Program-made: the position numbers and the translations under genes
Notes under the pieces: generated by a model
The model's database searches: none
What the model saw: only the letters and a program-made list of their open reading frames with translations
What the model was told of the DNA's origin: nothing
Source of the DNA: Paracoccus sp. M683
Lineage (GTDB): Bacteria > Pseudomonadota > Alphaproteobacteria > Rhodobacterales > Rhodobacteraceae
Direction of reading: 5' to 3'
DNA: 44,013 nt
Assembly: GCF_007096355.1 (NCBI RefSeq)
Contig: NZ_VKDF01000022.1
Location: 1-44,013 of the forward strand
Part shown: piece after piece, positions 1 to 7,354 of the stretch
How the letters are laid out: every line of letters starts with the position of its first letter
Numbering within the stretch: position 1 is the stretch's first letter

Positions 1-100
1 TGGTAATCGTGTTGCGCGAAAGGCCGGTGCGCCGCGCGATCTCGCGGACCGACAGCTTCTGCCGCAAGTGCATGCGTCGGATGATGTTCAAAAGTCCCAT
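1..100 (-). CDS. istA: IS21 family transposase IstA, N-terminal fragment (runs off window)
   Basis: The visible 33 residues begin MGLLNIIRRMHLRQKLSVRE and continue IARRTGLSRNTIT, the N-terminal helix-turn-helix typical of IS21 IstA transposases. The start at 100 is supported by a GGGAG Shine-Dalgarno sequence about 8 bases upstream. IstA is the DDE transposase and normally pairs with the IstB ATPase, which would lie outside the window. This copy differs in its N-terminal sequence from the IS21 element at 28.96 kb, so the two are separate arrivals. The gene is incomplete only because the window ends. Confidence 0.8.
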   Translation of the reverse strand, partial: MGLLNIIRRMHLRQKLSVREIARRTGLSRNTIT

Positions 101-380
101 GTGGATCACTCCCGTTACCCCCGCCGCTCACCGCTTTGGGGAAAGGTTCACATGGCTCACTTCTCAGTGAAAATTACGCGCCGATCCGGCTCAGTTCTGG
201 GTGGAAATCAACACACCCGCTTCGCCGCAGCATTGCAGCAGCTTTGAGCAAGAACCAAAATTTGGCGTCAATTGCCACTTTTTGGGCAATCGACGCGCCG
301 CACGGGGGGTTAGCCTCAGTTGATCAGAGAATTGACTGTCAGGTGATGCAGTTCCGCCATCAGCTCCTGCACAGACAGTT
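1..380 (-). mobile_element. IS21-family element, left-window part
   Basis: This is the end of an IS21-type insertion sequence whose body continues beyond position 1. It holds the 5' end of an istA-like gene (1-100) and about 280 bp of non-coding end. That end carries related short blocks, for example ATTACGCGCCGAT, AATTTGGCGTCAATTGCCAC and GGGCAATCGACGCGCCGCA, which fits the multiple transposase-binding repeats of IS21 ends. The outer tip is placed near 380 because DeoR-like coding similarity stops there; the exact base and the target duplication cannot be fixed from one end. Confidence 0.65.
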
Positions 381-471
381 GTCCAGCCATTGCTGCCGCG
401 GACAACGAGGCGTGGCTTGCCAGAAGGCTCAGGATTCGATCGTGGCGGCGAGCAATTTCAGTGTTCTTCAT
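381..471 (-). pseudogene. DeoR-family transcriptional regulator, N-terminal stub cut off by IS21
   Basis: From an ATG at 471 the frame reads MKNTEIARRHDRILSLLASH, then ASLSAAAMAGQLSV. This is the first helix and the start of the winged HTH seen in DeoR/GlpR-type sugar-phosphate regulators. Similarity stops near 381, where the frame enters IS21 end sequence and terminates at about 319. The stub diverges from the ABC importer operon that starts at 646, the usual position for a local repressor, so the 175-bp intergenic region probably held its operator. With the effector domain gone, the operon has probably lost this control. The assignment rests on about 30 residues, so the family call is moderate. 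Confidence 0.55.
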
Positions 472-645
472 TTTCTTACGAAGCCAGGATAATGAACCTT
501 TAAGCCCTAAGATACTCTGAACCAAGACGAGAATTATGCTTCTATGCAGGTATTACGTCATTCCTCCGTCACAAACCGCAGGTATTGGCCACACCCAACG
601 AAGGCAAACGGCTTTCGTTCGAAAACACATTCTTCGGAGATCGAG

Positions 646-1620
646 ATGTCCCGCCTTGCCCTTGCGCTGATCGTTCCGCTCGCGCTGCCGTTCGCGGCGT
701 CGGCCGAAACGCTGAAGCTATATACCTCGCAGCCGAACGAAGACGCCCAGAAGACCGTCGATGCCTTCCAAGCGGCCTATCCCGACATCACCGTGGATTG
801 GGTGCGGGACGGGACGACCCAGTTGATGACGCGCATGGCGGCCGAGATGGAGGCCGGGGCAGGCCAGCCCGACGTGTTGCTGATCGCCGACACGGTCACG
901 CTGGAAGGGCTTGCGAAAGAGGGCAAGCTGGCCGCCTACGCCTCGCCCGAGGCCGAGGGCTTCTTCGATCCGTCTCTCTTCAGCCCCAAGGGCTACTATT
1001 ACTCGACCAAGCTGATCACCACGGGCATCGTCTACAACACCGGCGCGAAGGATGTTCCCGCGTCCTGGGCGGACCTGGAAAGGCCGGAGTACAAGGGCCT
1101 CGTCGCCTCCCCCTCGCCGCTCTACTCGGGCGCGGCGATGATTCACCTGGCCACGCTGACGAATGACCCGGCCCTGGGCTGGAAGCATTACGAGGCACTG
1201 GCCGCCAACGAGACGCGCGCCGAAGGTGGCAATGGCGGCGTGTTCAAGGCCGTGGCCTCGGGCGAGAAACCCTATGGCGTTCTGGTGGACTACATGGCCC
1301 TGCGCGCCAAGGCCGAGGGCTCGCCCGTCGATTTCGTCTTCCCGTCCGAAGGCGTGACCTATGTGACCGAGCCGGTCGCCATCATGGAAGGCGCCGCCAA
1401 CCGCGATGCGGCCGAAGCCTTTGTCGATTTCGTGCTGTCCGAGGAAGGCCAGCAACTGGTGTCCGACATGGGCTATATCCCCGCGCGCAACGACGTCCCC
1501 AGCCCCGAGGGCTTTCCTGCCCGCGACAGCCTGAAGCTGATGCCCTTCGATCCCGCCAAGGCGCTTGCCGATACGGAGTCCAACAAGGCCCGCTTCTCGG
1601 AGGTCTTCGGCGTCCAATGA
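646..1620 (+). CDS. ABC importer periplasmic substrate-binding protein
   Basis: Exported solute-binding protein of the Fe3+/spermidine/2-aminoethylphosphonate-type family (324 aa). The start at 646 is preferred over an upstream in-frame ATG at 544. It has a GGAG site 6-7 bases upstream and gives a clean signal peptide (MSRLALALIVPLALPFAASA, then ETLKLY). The mature part begins LYTSQPNEDAQKTVDAFQ, typical of this family, and contains the inter-lobe segments GIVYNTGAKDVP and VTYVTEPVAI. It would capture a substrate in the periplasm and deliver it to the permease at 1617, whose start overlaps this stop by 4 bases. The ligand cannot be read from sequence. The phosphatase-type enzymes downstream suggest a phosphorylated compound or phosphonate rather than iron; this is inference. 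Confidence 0.85.
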   Translation: MSRLALALIVPLALPFAASAETLKLYTSQPNEDAQKTVDAFQAAYPDITVDWVRDGTTQLMTRMAAEMEAGAGQPDVLLIADTVTLEGLAKEGKLAAYASPEAEGFFDPSLFSPKGYYYSTKLITTGIVYNTGAKDVPASWADLERPEYKGLVASPSPLYSGAAMIHLATLTNDPALGWKHYEALAANETRAEGGNGGVFKAVASGEKPYGVLVDYMALRAKAEGSPVDFVFPSEGVTYVTEPVAIMEGAANRDAAEAFVDFVLSEEGQQLVSDMGYIPARNDVPSPEGFPARDSLKLMPFDPAKALADTESNKARFSEVFGVQ

Positions 1621-3317
1621 TCGCCACGCATGGTAACGCGATCAGCCGGTCCCCGGACCGGCTGATCTCATTGCTTCTGCTGCCTGTCGTGCTGATCGCG
1701 CTTGGCCCTGTCCTGCGCCTGTTGGCCGAAGGCTTCGGCATCGGCAGCGGCCTGACGCTGGCCCATGCAACCGAGGTCCTGAGCCGCGACAGCACGCTGA
1801 CCGCTCTGCAGCATTCGCTTGTTACCGCCGGTTCGGGCACGTTGATCTCGATTGTGATCGGGGCGGCATTTGCCTTTGTGGTTGCGCTTACGGATATCCG
1901 CGCCAAGGGGGCGTTGGTTTTCTGCCTGATGATCCCGATGATGATCCCGCCGCAGATCACCGCCCTGGCCTGGATGCAGGTCACGGGCCCGTCCTCTGTC
2001 CTTCTGACGACGCTGGGCATTGCGCCGCCCCTGGGCAGCCCTCAGCCGCTTCATTCCGCCTGGGGGATCGCGATCCTCCTGGGCATCCAGCATGCGTCAA
2101 TCGTATTCCTGACCCTGCGTGCTGGTTTGCGCATGATCCCTGGCGATCTGGTCGAGGCTGCCCGCATTTCCGGTGCGCGCGGCTGGCGGGTCTGGGCGCA
2201 GATCGTCCTGCCACTCAGCCTGCCCAGCCTTGCCGCTGGTGCCGCCATGACCTTCGTGACCGCGCTCGGTAATTTCGGCATTCCCGCGATGCTCGGCATT
2301 CCCGCACGCTATTCCACGCTGCCGACGCTGATCTACCAGCGGCTGTCGGGTATGGGCCAGTCGGTCCTGCCCGAGGTCGCCGTTCTGGCGCTGCTGATCG
2401 GAACAGTCGCGCTTGCGGGCGTCCTGGCGGGGCGCCTGTTCCTGCGCCGCCGCGCCTACGGCCTGGTGGGCCTGTCCGGTCAGCCCTTGGTCCTGTCGCT
2501 TGGCCGCAAGAGATCGCTGGTCGAGGCGGCCTTGTGGGCCTTCATCGCCCTTGTGCTTGTGGTCCCGCTTCTGGCGCTGCTGGCGACCTCGCTGATCCCC
2601 GCCTATGGCGTGCCATTGACGCTTGAAACCGCGACCCTCAAGGCTTGGGTCGAGGTTCTGCTGAACCAGCCTGTCACGCGGCGGGCTTATGCCAACTCAC
2701 TGCTGCTGGCGACCCTCGCCGCCGTAATCTTGATGGCGGTCGCCATTCCGCTGGCCTGGATCATGACGCGGCGCCCGACGCGCCTGACACGTGCGGTCGA
2801 TACCCTTGTGGACCTGCCCTACGCGTTGCCGGGCGTGGTGCTGGCGATTTCCTGCATCCTCGCCTTCATGAGGCTGCCCTTCGGGATCACGCTTTACGGT
2901 TCGCTGACGATCATCCTGCTGGCCTATCTGTCACGCTTCCTTGTGGTGATGCTGCGCCCGGTGCAGGCCGCCATTGGTCAGCTTGACCCTGCAATGGAGG
3001 AAGCCGCCGCCAGCGTTGGGGCGCGCCTCGGACGCCGCCTTCGCACCATTGTGCTGCCCTTGTCCGCGCCTGCGGCGGCAGCGGGCGCGATCCTTGTCTT
3101 CCTGACGGCTGTGAACGAGTTGACCGTCTCCGCCCTCCTGTGGGTGGGAGGAACGGAAACTCTGGGCGTCGTCATCTTCAATCTGGAAGACAGCGGCGAC
3201 ACGGTGATGGCCTCGGCCTTGGCCGCATCCATCGTCGCGCTTGTCATCCTTCTCATGGGGATCGTGCAGCTGTCTGCCTCCCATCTGCCGAAAGGAACCG
3301 TGCCGTGGCAGGGTTGA
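1617..3317 (+). CDS. ABC importer permease, fused double domain
   Basis: A 566-residue inner-membrane permease made of two tandem binding-protein-dependent transport domains, as in FbpB/ThiP-like and 2-aminoethylphosphonate permeases. The first half has the EAA-loop segment around EAARISGARGWRVWAQIVLP (roughly residues 178-200). The second half has the matching EEAAASVGARLGRRLRTIVL (roughly residues 461-482). Many hydrophobic segments fit about 12 transmembrane helices. The ATG overlaps the binding-protein stop (ATGA), and the ATPase GTG lies 13 bases inside this gene's end, so the three subunits are probably translationally coupled. The domain duplication is normal for the family and removes the need for a second permease gene. 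Confidence 0.87.
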   Translation: MIATHGNAISRSPDRLISLLLLPVVLIALGPVLRLLAEGFGIGSGLTLAHATEVLSRDSTLTALQHSLVTAGSGTLISIVIGAAFAFVVALTDIRAKGALVFCLMIPMMIPPQITALAWMQVTGPSSVLLTTLGIAPPLGSPQPLHSAWGIAILLGIQHASIVFLTLRAGLRMIPGDLVEAARISGARGWRVWAQIVLPLSLPSLAAGAAMTFVTALGNFGIPAMLGIPARYSTLPTLIYQRLSGMGQSVLPEVAVLALLIGTVALAGVLAGRLFLRRRAYGLVGLSGQPLVLSLGRKRSLVEAALWAFIALVLVVPLLALLATSLIPAYGVPLTLETATLKAWVEVLLNQPVTRRAYANSLLLATLAAVILMAVAIPLAWIMTRRPTRLTRAVDTLVDLPYALPGVVLAISCILAFMRLPFGITLYGSLTIILLAYLSRFLVVMLRPVQAAIGQLDPAMEEAAASVGARLGRRLRTIVLPLSAPAAAAGAILVFLTAVNELTVSALLWVGGTETLGVVIFNLEDSGDTVMASALAASIVALVILLMGIVQLSASHLPKGTVPWQG

Positions 3318-4378
3318 GCTTTTCCAACGTCTCGAAACTGTTCGCCGGCACACCCGCTCTGAATGGGATCAATGCGGAAATCGCCGAAAGCGAATTCGTT
3401 GCGCTTCTTGGCCCTTCGGGCTGTGGCAAGACCACACTTCTGCGCCTGACGGCCGGGTTCGAGGTTCCGGACAGCGGCACGATCACGCTTGGCGGACAGG
3501 TGCTGGCGGGGAGCGGCACCTTTGTCGCGCCCGAGGATCGCAACATCGGCATCGTGTTCCAGTCCTATGCCCTGTGGCCGCACAAGACCGTGGCGGGCAA
3601 CGTGTCTTATCCGCTGGAGGTGCGGCGTATCTCCGCCGTTGAGCGCAAGCGCCGCGTGGCCGAGGCACTGGAAATGACCGGCCTTTCGGCCTTTGCGGAT
3701 CGCGCCCCGGCGCAGCTTTCGGGCGGGCAGCGCCAGCGGGTTGCGTTGGCGCGCTGCCTGGTGGCCGACCCACGCGCCGTCCTGCTGGATGAGCCGCTGG
3801 CGAACCTGGACCTTGCCCTGCGCGCGGCCATGCAGGAAGCCTTTGCGGCCTTTCATCGGCGAACGGGCGCCACAATGCTGTATGTCACCCACGACCAGAC
3901 CGAGGCGCTGGCCCTGGCTGACCGCGTGGCCGTGATGGAAGGCGGTCGCATCCGGCAATTTGCCTCGCCCGAGGCGCTTTATGACAGGCCGCAGGACTGC
4001 TTCGTCGCGGGCTTCGTGGGCGACGGTGCGGTGATCGCTCTATCCGCTGCCGGGCAATCCGCGGCAGGTCGCGTCATGGTCCAGGCCCTTGGCCAACAGA
4101 TCGAGGCGCGCTGCGACAGCACGGTTCCGACGCATATCTGTGTTCGCCCTGAACAGGTGCGCCTCGATCCCGCTGGCCCGATCCGCGCCCGCGTCAGCGC
4201 CTGCACCTACCAGGGCGGACGTTTCCGCCTCGTGCTGGAAACGGATGCTGAAACGCTGGTCGCCCATGCTCCCGCCCGCGCACGAATAGGCGAGGAAGTA
4301 CGCCTTTCACTCCATAATCCTTGGGCTTTCCGCGATCCTGCCACGCCAGCGATCCTTCGGGTGATGCAGGATGCTTGA
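3305..4378 (+). CDS. ABC importer ATP-binding protein
   Basis: Cytoplasmic ATPase of the importer (357 aa). The start is taken as GTG 3305, with AAGGAA about 8 bases upstream and similarity beginning at AGLSFSNVSKLFAGTPAL. It has Walker A GPSGCGKTT, a Q-loop in VFQSYALWP, the signature LSGGQRQRVALARCL, Walker B AVLLDEPLANLD and the switch histidine in YVTHDQTEALALAD. The C-terminal 100 residues form a TOBE-like domain with THICVRPEQVRL, as in the PotA/FbpC/UgpC class. Its end overlaps the MBL-fold gene by 8 bases. Class assignment is secure; the substrate is unknown. Confidence 0.9.
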   Translation: MAGLSFSNVSKLFAGTPALNGINAEIAESEFVALLGPSGCGKTTLLRLTAGFEVPDSGTITLGGQVLAGSGTFVAPEDRNIGIVFQSYALWPHKTVAGNVSYPLEVRRISAVERKRRVAEALEMTGLSAFADRAPAQLSGGQRQRVALARCLVADPRAVLLDEPLANLDLALRAAMQEAFAAFHRRTGATMLYVTHDQTEALALADRVAVMEGGRIRQFASPEALYDRPQDCFVAGFVGDGAVIALSAAGQSAAGRVMVQALGQQIEARCDSTVPTHICVRPEQVRLDPAGPIRARVSACTYQGGRFRLVLETDAETLVAHAPARARIGEEVRLSLHNPWAFRDPATPAILRVMQDA

Positions 4379-5480
4379 TCAACCTCTCCTTCATCCTGCC
4401 ACACGGGATCGTGGGACGGCCCCATGGATCGAGGTCCTGTCTGGCCTTGGAGAAAAAGGCCCGGCGTGCGTCCAACTGTGGACGGGACGGCAGCTTTGGC
4501 TTTTGGACGTGGGTTTCGGTCCGGAAGCGAGCTCTCCCTTCCATGTCGAGTGGCTGGAGGGGGCGGATGCCGTCTTCATCACGCATGACCACATCGACCA
4601 TATCGGCGGGGCTGCGCATGTGATCCGAGCCGGGATCCCGATCCATGCCACGGCGCAGACAGCGCGGGCGCTGCCGCCCGGGGCCGATCTGCGGCTGCTG
4701 CCCGAGCAAGGCCTGACAATCATCGACGGGATCACCGTGACGACTGGCCGCAATGGTCACGCCTTGGGTGGCGTCTGGCTGCACTTTGCTCTTGGCCAGG
4801 AAGGACTGTTCTATTCCGGCGACTGGTCCGAAGAGTCCGAGTGGTTCGCCTTTGATATCCCGCCACCTGCGGGCACGGCTCTTATTGACGCGTCGTACCA
4901 TCTGGACGCGGTGCCGCAGTCAGACCGGCTCAAGGCACTGAATGCGGCGCTCGACAGGCTTGGTCCAGGGGTGCAGGTGCTGTTTCCCGTACCACCCTCG
5001 GGTCGCGCGGGAGAGTTGGCGCTGCATCTGATGACACGCGGCCGCGTGACCCTGGACGATACCTGTCGCGCTACCCTGTGCGATGCACTCGCAAGGGGCG
5101 GGGTATCGACTGCTGCGCAGCGCCTGGCTCCGGTGATCGCGTCATCCTTCGATCCGACGGCGCAGTTCCTGATCTGCGACACGCCAAATGCAGATGGCGG
5201 GATGGCCTGGCGGATCGTCCAGGATTGGCGCGACAACGGTGCCCTGGGCCAACGGGGCGTTGTGTTCTTTACCGGACACATGACCGCCCATGCGCGGGCG
5301 ATCGCAGCACATGGTGGGCATTTTGCGCGTTGGAACGTCCATCCGCCCTTGCGCGATCAGAAGCGCATGCTGGCACGGCTTGGAGCACGAAGCTTCGCGC
5401 CGCTGTTCTGCCCCATGCCCGAGGATTACCTGCTCGAACCGGACCTGCCACCTGTTCTTGCCGGAAGGACGCTGCTGTGA
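4371..5480 (+). CDS. MBL-fold metallo-hydrolase
   Basis: Metallo-beta-lactamase-fold protein (369 aa) with the metal-binding HxHxDH-type motif THDHIDHIGG near residues 68-77. Further candidate ligands are in TTGRNGHALGG and YSGDWSEESEW (a DW aspartate). The C-terminal part (VVFFTGHMTAHARAIAAHGG, then FARWNVHPPLRDQ) resembles the beta-CASP/RNase J-like end of MBL nucleases and phosphodiesterases. It overlaps the ABC ATPase stop by 8 bases and is followed by a histidine phosphatase, so it is clearly part of the import operon. A phosphodiesterase acting on the imported compound is a reasonable inference; a nuclease role is the alternative. No signal peptide is seen, so it should act in the cytoplasm. 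Confidence 0.78.
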   Translation: MLDQPLLHPATRDRGTAPWIEVLSGLGEKGPACVQLWTGRQLWLLDVGFGPEASSPFHVEWLEGADAVFITHDHIDHIGGAAHVIRAGIPIHATAQTARALPPGADLRLLPEQGLTIIDGITVTTGRNGHALGGVWLHFALGQEGLFYSGDWSEESEWFAFDIPPPAGTALIDASYHLDAVPQSDRLKALNAALDRLGPGVQVLFPVPPSGRAGELALHLMTRGRVTLDDTCRATLCDALARGGVSTAAQRLAPVIASSFDPTAQFLICDTPNADGGMAWRIVQDWRDNGALGQRGVVFFTGHMTAHARAIAAHGGHFARWNVHPPLRDQKRMLARLGARSFAPLFCPMPEDYLLEPDLPPVLAGRTLL

Positions 5481-6034
5481 TCCTGCCGAAGCGCTCGTTC
5501 TGCCTGATCCGCCACGGTCAAACAGACGCCAATCGCGATGGCATCATCGCTGGACGGATTGAGGCGCGCTTGACAGGCCAAGGACGCGCTGCAGCCCGCG
5601 CCTTGGCGGACCATGCCTGGTCGCAGCCCTTCACGCTGTTTACCAGCCCGCAGGACCGCGCACGGGATACTGCCCGTCTTGCCTTTCCGTTCCACGCCGC
5701 TCGTGTGGTCGAGGATCTGCGTGAACGGGACTGGGGCATCTTCGAAGGTCGCCCGGTCGCCGAATTGCCACCCCGGACCTCCACCCCTGAAGGGGGTGAA
5801 GGGTGGCCGGACATGCTGATCCGGATCGGCGCGGCTCTGAGCGGCTGCATGGCTATGGCGGGTGATACGCTTCCCGTCATCGTGGCCCATTCGGGGGTGA
5901 TCCGCGCCGCCCGCGTCCTGACAGGGCGTGACCTCAATGGGCCTTCGGCCCCAAACACCACTCCGCTGCTTTACTCGGTCGTATCCGGCAGCTGGGAAGA
6001 ACAGCCGCTTCTTGCGGCAAGGATGGTCTCATGA
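5477..6034 (+). CDS. Histidine phosphatase family protein
   Basis: Small phosphoglycerate-mutase-like phosphatase (185 aa). The start is taken as GTG 5477, overlapping the MBL stop, because similarity begins at ILPKRSFCLIRHGQTDANRD. The RHG motif supplies the phosphorylated histidine. Supporting residues are TSPQDRARDTARL (second arginine), LRERDWGIFEGRPVAEL (acid) and PVIVAHSGVIRAARVL (second histidine). It would remove phosphate from a small metabolite in the cytoplasm. Placement between an MBL hydrolase and a HAD phosphatase suggests stepwise dephosphorylation of the imported compound, which is inference. The ATGA overlap at 6031 couples it to the HAD remnant. Confidence 0.82.
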   Translation: MILPKRSFCLIRHGQTDANRDGIIAGRIEARLTGQGRAAARALADHAWSQPFTLFTSPQDRARDTARLAFPFHAARVVEDLRERDWGIFEGRPVAELPPRTSTPEGGEGWPDMLIRIGAALSGCMAMAGDTLPVIVAHSGVIRAARVLTGRDLNGPSAPNTTPLLYSVVSGSWEEQPLLAARMVS

Positions 6035-6395
6035 ACTGCGTCATCTTCGATGTCGATGGCACCTTGGCCACGTTTGACGCGGCCCGTCTGGGACATCTGG
6101 TTCATGGCGCCGAGAAGCACTGGGACGATTTCCATGATGCGATGGCCGTCCCGTTGGATGGCAGGCCCGTACGGAGGCATGGCTGCGACAGGCAGAAATC
6201 CCCTTTGATGCCGTCTATCTGCGTCAGCCAGACGAAGATCCGCTGCCTGATCCTGAAGCAAAGGCCAGTGCGCTTTGCCGCATCCATGCCGATGGGTTCG
6301 AGCCATGGCTGGTGGTGGATGACCGTTCGTCCGTTGTTGCATTCTGGCGTGCAGCAGGGCTGACATGCCTGCAGTGCGCGCCAGGAGATTTCTGA
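6031..6395 (+). pseudogene. HAD-superfamily phosphatase, internally deleted and frameshifted
   Basis: The start reads MNCVIFDVDGTLATFDAARL and continues to HWDDFHDAM, containing HAD motif I (DVDGT) typical of HAD phosphatases that resemble the polynucleotide 3'-phosphatase domain. After about residue 40 the reading frame loses similarity. The C-terminal half reappears in another frame: WLRQAEIPFDAVYLRQPDED near 6190-6250, then FEPWLVVDDRSSVVAFWRAA, ending GDF-stop at 6393-6395. The join at GGCAGGCCCGTACGGAGGCA retains a GRPV segment but lacks roughly 30 residues and shifts frame. The gene is therefore disabled by a small internal deletion, although the operon upstream is intact. Confidence 0.78.
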
Positions 6396-6575
6396 ACAAC
6401 ATGACTTCGTCGTCGCCGCAATGCTCCGTATGAATGTCAGACCTTGCGGCGACGGGCAGAAAACTGCCTCGACGATGTCGCAAAATGTTTGCCGATCTGT
6501 AGCCCCTTCAATTCACGGGACGCGCATTCTCTCCTCGCATTGAGGCGATGATGGGCCTTGGTTGGAGGTATTGCC

Positions 6576-7340
6576 TTGTATTCCTTGTCTGGCCAGAAGG
6601 TGCTGATCGTCGGGATCGCCAATGAAAACTCCATCGCCTGGGGCTGCGCGCAGGCCCTGAAGGCGCAGGGTGCTGAATTGGCTGTGACCTGGCTTAACGA
6701 GAAGGCCGAACGCTTCGTTCGCCCATTGGCCGAACGGCTTGGGGCGGCGATCATGATGCCGCTGGATGTCAGCGAACCGGGTGAGCTTGAGGCGGTCTTC
6801 GGTGAGATCGCGGATCGCTGGGGGCGACTCGACACGCTTCTGCACTCGATAGCCTATGCGCCCAAGGAAGACCTGCATGGCCGGGTGGTGGATTGCTCGG
6901 CCGACGGTTTCTCGCTGGCGATGGATGTCTCGGTGCATTCCTTCCTGCGGATGATCCGGTTGGCCGAACCGTTGATGCCGAATGGCGGCTGTTGTCTGGC
7001 GGTCAGCTTCTTCGGATCGTCACGCGTCGTGCGGCACTACAACATGATGGGCCCGGTCAAGGCCGCGCTGGAGAGCTCTGTGCGATACGCGGCCGCCGAG
7101 TTGGGCGAAAAGGGAATACGGGTGCATGCGCTATCGCCCGGGCCGTTGAAGACCCGCGCGGCCAGCGGCATCGACCATTTTGACGAGCTTCTTGAAGCCG
7201 CTTCCGAACGCGCCCCGACCCATCAACTCGCCACGATCGAGGATGTGGGCGCGGTGGCGGCCTTCCTGGCATCTTCTGCTGCCCGCAACCTGACCGGCGG
7301 TGTTCACGACATCGACGGCGGCTTTTCGATTACCGCCTGA
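6576..7340 (+). CDS. fabI: Enoyl-[acyl-carrier-protein] reductase, FabI type
   Basis: Short-chain dehydrogenase of the FabI branch (254 aa), reducing trans-2-enoyl-ACP or enoyl-CoA with NAD(P)H. Start TTG 6576 is chosen for a GGAGG 8 bases upstream and because the family begins at SLSGQKVLIVGIANENSIAW. The nucleotide-binding GIANENSIAWG replaces the usual GxxxGxG, as expected for FabI. The catalytic Tyr-x6-Lys is in HYNMMGPVKAALE, and the C-terminal DIDGGFSITA is typical. Its setting, with DUF3141, MaoC-PTA and AckA genes, recurs in alphaproteobacteria and points to short-chain acyl metabolism rather than housekeeping fatty-acid synthesis; this is inference. The gap to the next gene is only 14 bases. 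Confidence 0.85.
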   Translation: MYSLSGQKVLIVGIANENSIAWGCAQALKAQGAELAVTWLNEKAERFVRPLAERLGAAIMMPLDVSEPGELEAVFGEIADRWGRLDTLLHSIAYAPKEDLHGRVVDCSADGFSLAMDVSVHSFLRMIRLAEPLMPNGGCCLAVSFFGSSRVVRHYNMMGPVKAALESSVRYAAAELGEKGIRVHALSPGPLKTRAASGIDHFDELLEAASERAPTHQLATIEDVGAVAAFLASSAARNLTGGVHDIDGGFSITA

Positions 7341-7354
7341 AGGGGGAATTTCCC

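Noticed and set aside
718..1617. Long open reading frame on the - strand opposite the solute-binding gene
   Set aside because: It is a mirror of a well-supported + strand gene with signal peptide and family motifs; the translation has no family resemblance and arises from high third-position GC.
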